From the NCBI GenBank assembly GCA_024234635.1, contig JACKNX010000004.1, positions 62,001-126,000 of the forward strand: DNA of 64,000 nucleotides, written 5' to 3'. The notes beneath the pieces were generated by a model. The model was not told the origin of the DNA, ran no database searches, and worked only from the letters and a program-made list of their open reading frames with translations. Position numbers and translations under genes: made by a program. Positions 15,914-23,690 of this stretch are shown here, piece after piece. The DNA is from Pseudomonadales bacterium (lineage in GTDB: Bacteria > Pseudomonadota > Gammaproteobacteria > Pseudomonadales > Azotimanducaceae). Positions within the stretch are counted from its first letter, which is position 1. The number at the start of each line of letters is the position of its first letter.

Positions 15914-17645
15914 GCGTCAGGTCCTCGACGATGGCGCCAACGAGCTCATCCCGTTTGTGCGCGCGTTTGAAGGTATGATCCGCGTCGGCAATGTGCCGGA
16001 CAACAAGTTGCCCGGAACGCTGCAGTCGATTCAGTAGGCTGCGCCCCGCGGTAAGAAGGATGTCGTAACCAGGATCGCTGGTGGAAAAGTAACAGCGAAT
16101 CAGCGAACCTGACTGCGCAATGGCTCGCAAGTCACGTGCGAGTGGCGGAGGCGGAACCAGGCGGAGAATTCGGGCAAGCCAGGTCAGTTTCGTGGTGATA
16201 CGCATCAGGACGCTATCGGCGAGATAACGCAGCATCAGTCCGTAGTCCATATCGCCCTTGAAGAAGCGCAGCCACCGACGGGGATCCTTGACCGCGCTCT
16301 GATACGCACGTTTCTGCCGAATAACCGCGTATTCGGCTGGTATGTCCAGCGACATGCCATCGCGCCACTGAAACGTGAGTGGGTTGATGAGCATGATTTC
16401 CGGAGCGTTCCCACCGGATGGGTGACTGCGCATATAGTCGAATGCGGCGTAGCCTCCCGAGCACAGGCCGCCAATAACTATCCGGGTGTATCCCGACTCC
16501 GTTGCCCACCGTAGGACCAGATCGACGTCGTCTCGGGCGCTGCTAGGATACGGGTGATTTTCTTCACTGGCATTCAATGCATGATTGTTGTCATCCGGAA
16601 TCGGCTGGCAGACGCTTTCGCCAAGATTTCTGAAATCGTATCGCAGTGTGTCGATTCCGGCGCCAGCGAGTTGTCTGGCAAGGCGCACGTATAGCCGGTT
16701 CGGGCCGACATGGTGGACTGCGCCGGCATTGCTCAGAAGCAGCACGGTTGAATTGCCGGGTGCCTGGCATTGGACAGCGAAGAGTCCATGGACCCGCAAG
16801 ACACGCTCACGGCCGCCGTCCGGTAGAAAAACCTTTGACCACAGCTTGGATTCCACTGCTACTGCCGGGCCAGTCTGCGCGTCAGGTGCACGGCACGCTG
16901 CAATCCAGGCGGTGATCCGAGCGATGGTTTGTACGGCAATGGTGGTGTCGTGGGGTTCACGAAAACAGGTGGAATAGTCGCTGTCCACGATTCTGCTCAT
17001 ATCAGGATGGTTTTTGAGCAGTGTATCTGCGACAGCTGTATCAAGCGGTCTGTCCTGTCTGTCGATCAGCAATATGTTGCGGCAACTGATCGGCAACGTA
17101 CGCAGATCCAGACTGGCGATGACATCCTGGAGAACGTCGTCGTACAACATGCCGCCGCTTTCAAGCGCCGACCCGGGTCTTGCGCCTCCTGTCATGGCCA
17201 GCGCCTTGATTTCACGCAGAAAGTGACGACCGGAAGCTGGTACGGCCCATAGCGCAAGAAGGTCGGACGGTTGCGCTGCGCGAGCCGCCAGCAACGCGCC
17301 GAGGCGATGTCCAACCAGCGCGATGCGTTGTATACCGTGTTCCCTGATAAGGTGCGTGCGGGCTCGTTCGATGTCCTCGAGCCAGGCGGAAAACGTTCCT
17401 GTGCCCGGCTCGGGATCCAACGCGTTTCCCACTCCCCGCAGATCGAGCCGAACCACGGCGTGCCCGTCAGCCGCCAGTGTGTCGGCGGTAACTCGCAGGG
17501 CGCGATAGCCGTGGAAATATTCGTGACCGGGCGACGGAACAATGATAACGCCTGTACCCGATTGCGTTTCTGCATCGCTCGGCAGATGGTACTGGACAAA
17601 TGTTGATGGCGTTGGCGTGCCCAGCCAGCCAGCCTGGCGCTTCAA
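15888..17645 (-). CDS. Fused double alpha/beta hydrolase (exosortase-associated hydrolase-like)
   Basis: About 585 residues from a TTG (17643-17645) that overlaps the GH2 stop as TTGA and has GGAG eight bases upstream; an upstream start would run far into GH2. There are two alpha/beta hydrolase domains in tandem. Domain 1 (about 15-250) has the oxyanion-side strand GVIIVPSPGHEYFHGYRAL, but its nucleophile elbow reads GHRLG (112-116), with Arg instead of Ser. Domain 2 (about 265-585) has a Cys-type elbow GLCSG (Cys395) and a C-terminal DADHTF that could supply the His. The pair resembles the separate exosortase-A-associated hydrolases 2 and 1 joined into one chain. Acyl transfer is a possible role. 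Confidence 0.75.
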   Translation of the reverse strand: MKRQAGWLGTPTPSTFVQYHLPSDAETQSGTGVIIVPSPGHEYFHGYRALRVTADTLAADGHAVVRLDLRGVGNALDPEPGTGTFSAWLEDIERARTHLIREHGIQRIALVGHRLGALLAARAAQPSDLLALWAVPASGRHFLREIKALAMTGGARPGSALESGGMLYDDVLQDVIASLDLRTLPISCRNILLIDRQDRPLDTAVADTLLKNHPDMSRIVDSDYSTCFREPHDTTIAVQTIARITAWIAACRAPDAQTGPAVAVESKLWSKVFLPDGGRERVLRVHGLFAVQCQAPGNSTVLLLSNAGAVHHVGPNRLYVRLARQLAGAGIDTLRYDFRNLGESVCQPIPDDNNHALNASEENHPYPSSARDDVDLVLRWATESGYTRIVIGGLCSGGYAAFDYMRSHPSGGNAPEIMLINPLTFQWRDGMSLDIPAEYAVIRQKRAYQSAVKDPRRWLRFFKGDMDYGLMLRYLADSVLMRITTKLTWLARILRLVPPPPLARDLRAIAQSGSLIRCYFSTSDPGYDILLTAGRSLLNRLQRSGQLVVRHIADADHTFKRAHKRDELVGAIVEDLTHGHPGTDA

Positions 17646-20062
17646 GATGTCGGCTCCGCGATCTGTATGCTCCGCGCCTGGTTGAACGCTTTCAGCTTGA
17701 GGGGGCGTTTGCTCTCCGGTGGGCGGCGCGCGACCAGTTCGTGAGTCATGCCGGGAATCAGATGAGCATAGTTCGGTTCGAGGATTGCATCGTCGTTTTC
17801 TACGTGCACCCATTGCAGCAGCCTGTCAGAGCGTATGCGTACAACCTGATCGTCACCGATCCGCTCCAGGTGTATTTCCGGCTTGGCATCCTCAGGTAGC
17901 GCGAGGATCGGTGTTCCGGAAAATGCAACCTGGCTTGATAGAATCGACCCATTGCACAACAGAGTGCCGGCGACAGCGGCAATCTGCTGCGGGCCGAATC
18001 GATAGGTGTACGTCGTATCCTGGAAACGGTCGAACAGCGCATCCACTGAATAGGTCGCTGCACTGGCCGGGGCAAGCGTTACATCCACTGATCTGGTAGC
18101 TGAGCAACGTCCGTCCGCCAGAATGATCGAGACCAGCAATTGCGCGTACAAGTGCGTATCTCGTTCATTCAGAACATGTACGTTATGTCCGTCCAGGTGT
18201 TCGTCGGTGACCAGAACCTGCACGGGCTGCGTGCACTGGCTGACGATATGATAAGCGGGCTTCGGGCAACCCATGGAATCCACCAGTCCCCAGCCTGCAC
18301 CTTTGCGCCAATCGTGAAGCATCCATAGCAGCGCCCCGCGGCAGACGGATGTTGGCGCACGCCACCGGCTGAGAACGCGTTCCATGGCATAACCGCTGAC
18401 GATGCGTGATAGAGAAAAATAGCGGTGAGGATTGCTGAATCGCAGCGATGTCGGGTCGCTCTGGAAGACCTGTTCGGTGTAGAAATCCCGGACATCGTCA
18501 AAATCCCAGCTGGCGCCGTTGTCGCGTGGCGTTCCAAGTTTCCATTCGGGATCGACCGTTGATGGCGTATCGGAACCGAAAAAACGGCGCGTCGAAGCGA
18601 CATCGGGAATGTTCGCGAAGCCGAGACATTCCGTTGCGAAACGAACTGCGTCGATACTCCGATGATCAAGTGGCAAACGGTAAGCACCGACACCGAAGTA
18701 ACTTGTGACTCCCCGGCCGATGTGGATTGGAAGATCGCCGATTGCAGGTGCGGAAGTTACATAGTTGGCTTCGGGGCAGACAGTATGCAGCCAGTCCGGA
18801 ATATGTGAGTGAAAGAGCGGTTGTTCACGCCGTTCCCTGCCCAGACCCAGCAGGCTTGGTTGCTGCTCACCATCGCTACTGCCGCACCAGACGGTAACGC
18901 ATGCATGGCGGCTCAGGCGTCGAGCCTGGTGCGTCACTTCCTCGCGGACATTCGCGAGGAACGCATCGTCGTGTGGATAATGCAGGTTGGCGAAAGGCAT
19001 ATCCTGCCACACCATGATCCCGAGTCGGTCGCAGGCGGTGTAGAAGTCGTCGCGCTCGTAGCCGCAGGTACCGATGACCCGCAGCATGTTGAACCCTGCC
19101 CGCTTCACCTGTTCCAGGCGCTGATCGAGCTTCCGCTCCAGGCCGGTTTCGCTGGCACCAGTTGGCAGCCAGCATGCGCCCCGACAAAAGACTGGAACGC
19201 CATTGACGTGAAGATCCCCGAACTCAGCGTCAAATTTCACCGTTCGGAAGCCAATGCTGGCGCGATGAACAATGTCGTCGTCCAGCGATACTTGTACGTC
19301 GTAGCAACGTGGGGTGCCGTGTGTATGTGGAAACCAGGGCGCAACTTCGGGAATGGTCAGTGAGGCACATGCCCGGAATACGCCATTGGCGTCTGGTGAG
19401 AGTACGCCCTCCCACTGTTGCCCATTGGTCTCAACCTGCCAGCGTGAAGCCCGTCGTCCCGTAGCGATCTCCACATGCAACTGCCCCTGCCCGGATTCGA
19501 GAACGGGACGCAGATGGATATCTGCGTACATCCGTGCGCTTGAGATTTTCGGCAGTTGCCCGATTCCCACGAGGGGGGTGCCCATGCGCCAGGATGCCAT
19601 GCGTCCGGCGAGCGATAGACGCAGTCGTCGCAGTTGTTGGTTGGCAACCAGTGCAGTACGCCATTGTGGTCTAGTACCTCCCTCTTTCGATCCGGCGTCG
19701 ATCGACGGGATGGAAATTACGAGCTGCTGGGAGCGATCCGATCGTGGAATGGTGATGCGCCAGGGAACGAACGCATTTGCCCAGCTAGCAAGCGGTTTAC
19801 CGTCCAGCCAGGCAACAGCGGTGCCATGGATATCGGGGAACTCGATATGACGCTCATCACCTGCGGGGAGATCTACCGTGTACCACCACTCCCATGCGTC
19901 CGGATCCGTGCAACCCGAAAGTAGTCCGGCACTCAGACTTTCCGCGCTACCTGACCACTGCGGGATGAGGTGATCCAGTTCCTCCGGATTGCGCAGACTT
20001 CCGGCGTTGACCTGGAACAGTTGCCAGCATAAGTCCGTGGCGAGTACACCGGGTTGGTTCAT
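17642..20062 (-). CDS. Glycoside hydrolase family 2 (beta-mannosidase-like) protein
   Basis: An 806-residue protein with the GH2 layout: N-terminal sugar-binding-type sandwich (WEWWYTVDLP, residues about 55-130), immunoglobulin-like domain, TIM barrel from about residue 285 (VNGVPVFCRGACWLP, FNMLRVIGTCGYERDDFY, GIMVWQDMPFA) and C-terminal beta domains. No signal peptide is seen, so it is probably cytoplasmic. The usual W-x-G-N-N-E acid/base motif is WCGSSDGE here, with Asp or a shifted Glu. The nucleophile region RFATECLGF keeps a Glu. Hydrolysis may therefore be impaired or altered. The gene sits between DUF1839 and the hydrolase fusion with gaps of nine bases or less. Confidence 0.8.
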   Translation of the reverse strand: MNQPGVLATDLCWQLFQVNAGSLRNPEELDHLIPQWSGSAESLSAGLLSGCTDPDAWEWWYTVDLPAGDERHIEFPDIHGTAVAWLDGKPLASWANAFVPWRITIPRSDRSQQLVISIPSIDAGSKEGGTRPQWRTALVANQQLRRLRLSLAGRMASWRMGTPLVGIGQLPKISSARMYADIHLRPVLESGQGQLHVEIATGRRASRWQVETNGQQWEGVLSPDANGVFRACASLTIPEVAPWFPHTHGTPRCYDVQVSLDDDIVHRASIGFRTVKFDAEFGDLHVNGVPVFCRGACWLPTGASETGLERKLDQRLEQVKRAGFNMLRVIGTCGYERDDFYTACDRLGIMVWQDMPFANLHYPHDDAFLANVREEVTHQARRLSRHACVTVWCGSSDGEQQPSLLGLGRERREQPLFHSHIPDWLHTVCPEANYVTSAPAIGDLPIHIGRGVTSYFGVGAYRLPLDHRSIDAVRFATECLGFANIPDVASTRRFFGSDTPSTVDPEWKLGTPRDNGASWDFDDVRDFYTEQVFQSDPTSLRFSNPHRYFSLSRIVSGYAMERVLSRWRAPTSVCRGALLWMLHDWRKGAGWGLVDSMGCPKPAYHIVSQCTQPVQVLVTDEHLDGHNVHVLNERDTHLYAQLLVSIILADGRCSATRSVDVTLAPASAATYSVDALFDRFQDTTYTYRFGPQQIAAVAGTLLCNGSILSSQVAFSGTPILALPEDAKPEIHLERIGDDQVVRIRSDRLLQWVHVENDDAILEPNYAHLIPGMTHELVARRPPESKRPLKLKAFNQARSIQIAEPTS

Positions 20063-20071
20063 GGTGAGGAA

Positions 20072-21043
20072 TCAGCAAACAGGGAGAGCCTCCTGGAGGC
20101 TCTTCGTGACGCGTTCCCAGCGGGATGCCATGTCCTCCAGTGGTTTCAGGTCGAGCATGCGTCTCCGGGCCAGTGCGCGCGCCAGCTGGAACTGAAACGT
20201 ACGACTGGTACTGGCGATGGCGTTGCAGTTTTCCGCGATCTTTCCGTCCAGCGCGGAACAGCGGTCGCGCAGCCAGATCAGGTGGCTACCCAGCAGTTCA
20301 AAGCAGGCACCGATCTGGCGAAACGTGGCAAATGCGTAGCGATGAAACAGCTCCATATCGCCACTGCGGATGAACTCAGGAAGCCGTGCAGCAAAGGATT
20401 CGGTGAAGTCGACGAGCGGATTCGTCGCGGGCAGTCGATCAATCTCGCGTTTCAGGATGTGTATGGCAGCCTCGTGAATGTCGGGTGCACGGGACGTGTG
20501 CATCTGCCTTACGAGCTCGACATATGGCGGTAGTCCGCCATCGTTCTCCGCAGACAGGCGCCAGATTCCGGTGAAGTCTTCTCCGTTTAGCTGGTATCGC
20601 CCTGCGCCATGGAGGTAGCACATGGACTCCCGCACCGTATCAAGGGATAGAACGCCAATGGTTGTTTTGACGTGCGCCCGGCGATAGGCCGAACCATGCG
20701 TATCCGGCAGAAACCAGGAATCCACCTCCACCAATGCGGTATTGCCGACCTCAACCTGTGCCTGAACGTGGTCGAGGAGCCGGTCCCAGGGATTGAGCTC
20801 CTGAATATCGACGCCAAACAGGCGGCGCAGGTCTTCATCGTTGAACTTACAGAATGTCCACTGATCGGCTTCCCAACGCGTAGATACGGTGATGCCCAAC
20901 GCCGCGAGGGGCTCATGTCCCAGGTAGTGCAGCAACTCGATGACAACATCGAGATAGCAGTTCGATTCGTCCCAAATCCGCCCACCGCGATGCAAAGCGT
21001 GCCGCGATTCAGGAAGTGACTCAGCGGGTGTCACCTCGTTCAT
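20072..21043 (-). CDS. DUF1839 family protein
   Basis: About 323 residues from the ATG at 21043, ten bases after the upstream stop. The N-terminal half carries the DUF1839 signature: HALHRGGRIWDESNCYLDV, LLHYLGHEPLAALGI, ADQWTFCKFNDEDLRRLFGV, VEVDSWFLPDTHGSAYRRAH and KTTIGVLSLD, then LPPYVELVRQM. The C-terminal half is helical. The conserved Asn-Cys-Tyr, Asp, His and Lys-Thr-Thr residues suggest an enzyme, perhaps with a Cys-His type active site, but no function is known to me. From memory, DUF1839 genes also occur next to carrier proteins and ACAD-like genes in rhizobia, which is the arrangement here. Confidence 0.82.
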   Translation of the reverse strand: MNEVTPAESLPESRHALHRGGRIWDESNCYLDVVIELLHYLGHEPLAALGITVSTRWEADQWTFCKFNDEDLRRLFGVDIQELNPWDRLLDHVQAQVEVGNTALVEVDSWFLPDTHGSAYRRAHVKTTIGVLSLDTVRESMCYLHGAGRYQLNGEDFTGIWRLSAENDGGLPPYVELVRQMHTSRAPDIHEAAIHILKREIDRLPATNPLVDFTESFAARLPEFIRSGDMELFHRYAFATFRQIGACFELLGSHLIWLRDRCSALDGKIAENCNAIASTSRTFQFQLARALARRRMLDLKPLEDMASRWERVTKSLQEALPVC

Positions 21044-21053
21044 TTCCCACGGG

Positions 21054-22223
21054 TCAGCGCTGTGCCAGCTGCATGGCGGCATTGTGTGTACGAATACGGT
21101 CGTTGTTGACCATCAGCATGGCGCCGTAGGCATCGCGAAGGTGGCGCCCAAGGGTGTGCTCATGATCGTTCCGGTAGGCATTGATACCCGCTATCGCCAT
21201 TGCCTTGCCGACGATATCAACCAGCGCTTCGGAACAGGATATTTTGATGTTGTTCATTGCCAGGCCAAAGGAAAAGGCACTGGTTCGTTGCCAGTTTCGC
21301 GTATCGAGTATCTGCTGGTAAGACTCGACACCGGATTCCAGTGTGGCGCGCATTTGCTGAACGGCCTCATCCATCTCGGCCATTCGCAGGCTCGTGGTCG
21401 GTGGCACGGGGGCTTTCCTTGATGCAGCGCGAATGGAGCGTCGCGCTATCGACGCCGCGTTCTCAGCCATGCCAAGCCACAGCGAAGACCACAGAATATG
21501 GGCGGTCGGCTGCATCGTACGGGACAGTATCAGACCGAACGGCACGCTCATTACGTTTTCCGGGGTAACTTCAGCCGACAGGCGGTATCCCAGACTGCGT
21601 GTCCCACGAAAACCAAGCGCATCCCAGGTGGCGATCTGCTGCATGGTTGCATTGGTACGCTCTACCCATACATGAACCTGGTCATTGGCAGTGGCCTGTG
21701 GATTGGCGCGAGCCGTTACCATGATGACATCCGCATCTTCTGCGTAGGAGATGACGGGTGCCTGCTTCTCCAGCTTCACCCGATCGCCCGTCTGCTCTGC
21801 GGCGCAGATGCTGCTCCCCAGATCGCCTCCAGTACCTATTTCTGTCGTAGCGGAACCCAGCAGTAACTGGTCGCGGGCGATCTGACGTATAAGGTCGAGC
21901 TCATGATCTGAATTGCCCGCATGATGCACCAGACAGGCAACCTGAATCTGGTGCATTGCAAATATCATTGCCGTGGATGCGCAGTAGTTTCCGAGCGTCT
22001 CACACCAGTGCGAGAGCGTGCGCATGTTGACGCCCAATCCGCCCAAGGGGGAAGGTACATACGCACCTAGCAGGCCGTTTTCGCGGAAGGCGGCGAATGC
22101 TTCCGAAGGAAATCGCGATTGACTGTCTACGTCGGACGCCAGGGGAGCGAGAATCTCCCGACCAATTCGATCGACGATGGCATCGAGTGTTTGACCAACG
22201 GTTGCGGAGGCTTCCTTGCTCAT
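21054..22223 (-). CDS. Acyl-CoA dehydrogenase-like flavoprotein acting with a carrier protein
   Basis: About 389 residues from the ATG at 22223 (MSKEASATVGQ). It has the ACAD fold: N-terminal helical domain (FRENGLLGAYVPSPLGGLGV), middle beta domain (LLGSATTEIGTGGDLGSS, TWDALGFRGTRSLGY) and C-terminal helical domain. In the C-terminal region where ordinary ACADs have Y-E-G-T with the catalytic Glu, this protein reads HLRDAYGAMLMVNNDRI, so the base is missing from its usual place. The gene follows the carrier protein by 46 bases and is followed by DUF1839. Flavin-dependent oxidation of a carrier-bound aminoacyl group is the likely role, by analogy with PltE-type enzymes. Confidence 0.83.
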   Translation of the reverse strand: MSKEASATVGQTLDAIVDRIGREILAPLASDVDSQSRFPSEAFAAFRENGLLGAYVPSPLGGLGVNMRTLSHWCETLGNYCASTAMIFAMHQIQVACLVHHAGNSDHELDLIRQIARDQLLLGSATTEIGTGGDLGSSICAAEQTGDRVKLEKQAPVISYAEDADVIMVTARANPQATANDQVHVWVERTNATMQQIATWDALGFRGTRSLGYRLSAEVTPENVMSVPFGLILSRTMQPTAHILWSSLWLGMAENAASIARRSIRAASRKAPVPPTTSLRMAEMDEAVQQMRATLESGVESYQQILDTRNWQRTSAFSFGLAMNNIKISCSEALVDIVGKAMAIAGINAYRNDHEHTLGRHLRDAYGAMLMVNNDRIRTHNAAMQLAQR

Positions 22224-22269
22224 GTTTTCCTGATTGTTCTGAGTGGTAGGTGCCGTGCGATTTCCCGGC

Positions 22270-22548
22270 TCAGGCAACGGCCCCTTTCTGGCTGCCGCCA
22301 CCCAGCGAGACAACGGCGTCGGCAATGGCGTTGATACTCTGGAACGTGTCCCGGTTGAGAAACTCGTCAGGAAACTCGATGCCGAAGAGGTCTTCGATTG
22401 CAAGCATGAGATTGACGGTGTTCAATGACGTCAGACCGGCGTCGTAAAGATCATCAATATCCGTCAGGGAATCGACCTCGACGGCGAGATTCCCGGCGTC
22501 CTGCAGAACTTGGCGAATGCTCGAGGTCGTGGCGTCCCTGGATTGCAT
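22270..22548 (-). CDS. Acyl/aminoacyl carrier protein
   Basis: A 92-residue carrier protein with the four-helix pattern. The phosphopantetheine site is Ser41 in DDLYDAGLTSLNTVNL, followed by LAIEDLFGIEFPDEFLNRDTFQSI. The Leu-Thr-Ser context and the Asn-rich helix after it are close to carrier proteins paired with the seryl-tRNA-synthetase-like amino acid ligases of rhizobia, as far as I recall. A good ribosome-binding site (AGAGGA) lies seven bases before the ATG. It heads the adenylation/ACAD/DUF1839 block and is 110 bases from the preceding deacetylase gene, leaving room for an internal promoter. Confidence 0.88.
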   Translation of the reverse strand: MQSRDATTSSIRQVLQDAGNLAVEVDSLTDIDDLYDAGLTSLNTVNLMLAIEDLFGIEFPDEFLNRDTFQSINAIADAVVSLGGGSQKGAVA

Positions 22549-22658
22549 GTCTATTCCTCTTCCGGCCCGATCGCTACGATGACTGCGTGGTCAGGCAACG
22601 TGATCCCTGTACAGGCCACTCACAGGGAAGCACATGTGCCGAGTTAACAAATGAAATT

Positions 22659-23690
22659 CTAGCCATGTGCCTTGCGTCGAGATGCGACTCCCGTCGCAGT
22701 GTCCTCTCTTCTCAGCAGCTCTCGAATGGTGCTTCCGGCGATGTTTTCGCGGTGTTCGCGCAGAAAAACATCGAGTTGTCTGAGACTGTTCCGTGTCAGT
22801 GACTTGGGATGCCCCATTACATTGAAAATCCGTCGGCCGGTTTCCAATGCTTCCCTGAATGCAGCCTGGAGGCTGTCGGCGCGAGGTCCGTCAATGGAAG
22901 TCACTGTGCGTTCGGAACTTGTCAGCTTCCGCAGATAGTAAAGTCCCGAATTTCCCAACGCGCCGCCGTCCCCCAGAGGGGTATCTTCCGGTGACTTGCG
23001 GAATTTTCGCCATAGACTATGCCAGTAGAACGCGGGTCCAATCGTGTGCGCCGTAATAGGCAGTTCCAGAAATCGTCCCTTACGCTCGGGAACCAGCGGG
23101 TCGGTATTGAAGCGCCAGTGATCTGCATCCGGCGCGCTGGAAAAGTCGAACTCCCGGCCCCTGTTGACGCTCGTGCCGCCCGCAAAGACTGTGGAATCGA
23201 TACGTACCCCTGCTGCATACAATGCGTCCGCAATGTGCTCGAACGGCTGCAGACACCAACCGCCTGCGCGGAAGGCTACAGGCCGTGTGCCGGTAATCGT
23301 TGCAAGCCTCTGGCTGTAGCGTGCGACAATCGATGCGACGTCCGGGGCGTCGAAGTCCTGCAGGCGGTAGCGCCGTGAGTCGATGATCCAGCGGCAACCA
23401 TCCCAATGACTGTCTTCCCAGTGCGGATGAATATGCAGTTGCACATCGTGGCCCCGTTGCGTCAGTGTCTTCAACTGCCTGACAACGCGCTGGTACTGGC
23501 GCTGGTGGAGAAGCGTATCGCTGGTGGCAAGACGCTCCAGGTAACCGGCGTCAACGAACAGCGTAACGTGCAGCGCATGTCGCTCGAGGAGTTCGACAAG
23601 TACACGTGTTGGATAGATCAGGCATCCATCGGGCGAACCAGTACGTTGCCCGAAGAACAACTCGTAATCGAGTGTCAACAGAAATCGCAT
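22659..23690 (-). CDS. Polysaccharide deacetylase-like protein
   Basis: About 343 residues. The start MRFLLTLDYELFFG at 23690 overlaps the upstream stop as ATGA. The NodB-like features are an early Asp (LTLDYELF), a His pair in DVQLHIHPHWEDSHWDG, FRAGGWCLQPF, and a late GHPKSL. No signal peptide, so the substrate is probably a lipid-linked precursor or sugar at the cytoplasmic face. The long upstream in-frame extension is antisense-like and was left out. It is one of two adjacent deacetylase-type genes. Confidence 0.78.
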   Translation of the reverse strand: MRFLLTLDYELFFGQRTGSPDGCLIYPTRVLVELLERHALHVTLFVDAGYLERLATSDTLLHQRQYQRVVRQLKTLTQRGHDVQLHIHPHWEDSHWDGCRWIIDSRRYRLQDFDAPDVASIVARYSQRLATITGTRPVAFRAGGWCLQPFEHIADALYAAGVRIDSTVFAGGTSVNRGREFDFSSAPDADHWRFNTDPLVPERKGRFLELPITAHTIGPAFYWHSLWRKFRKSPEDTPLGDGGALGNSGLYYLRKLTSSERTVTSIDGPRADSLQAAFREALETGRRIFNVMGHPKSLTRNSLRQLDVFLREHRENIAGSTIRELLRREDTATGVASRRKAHG

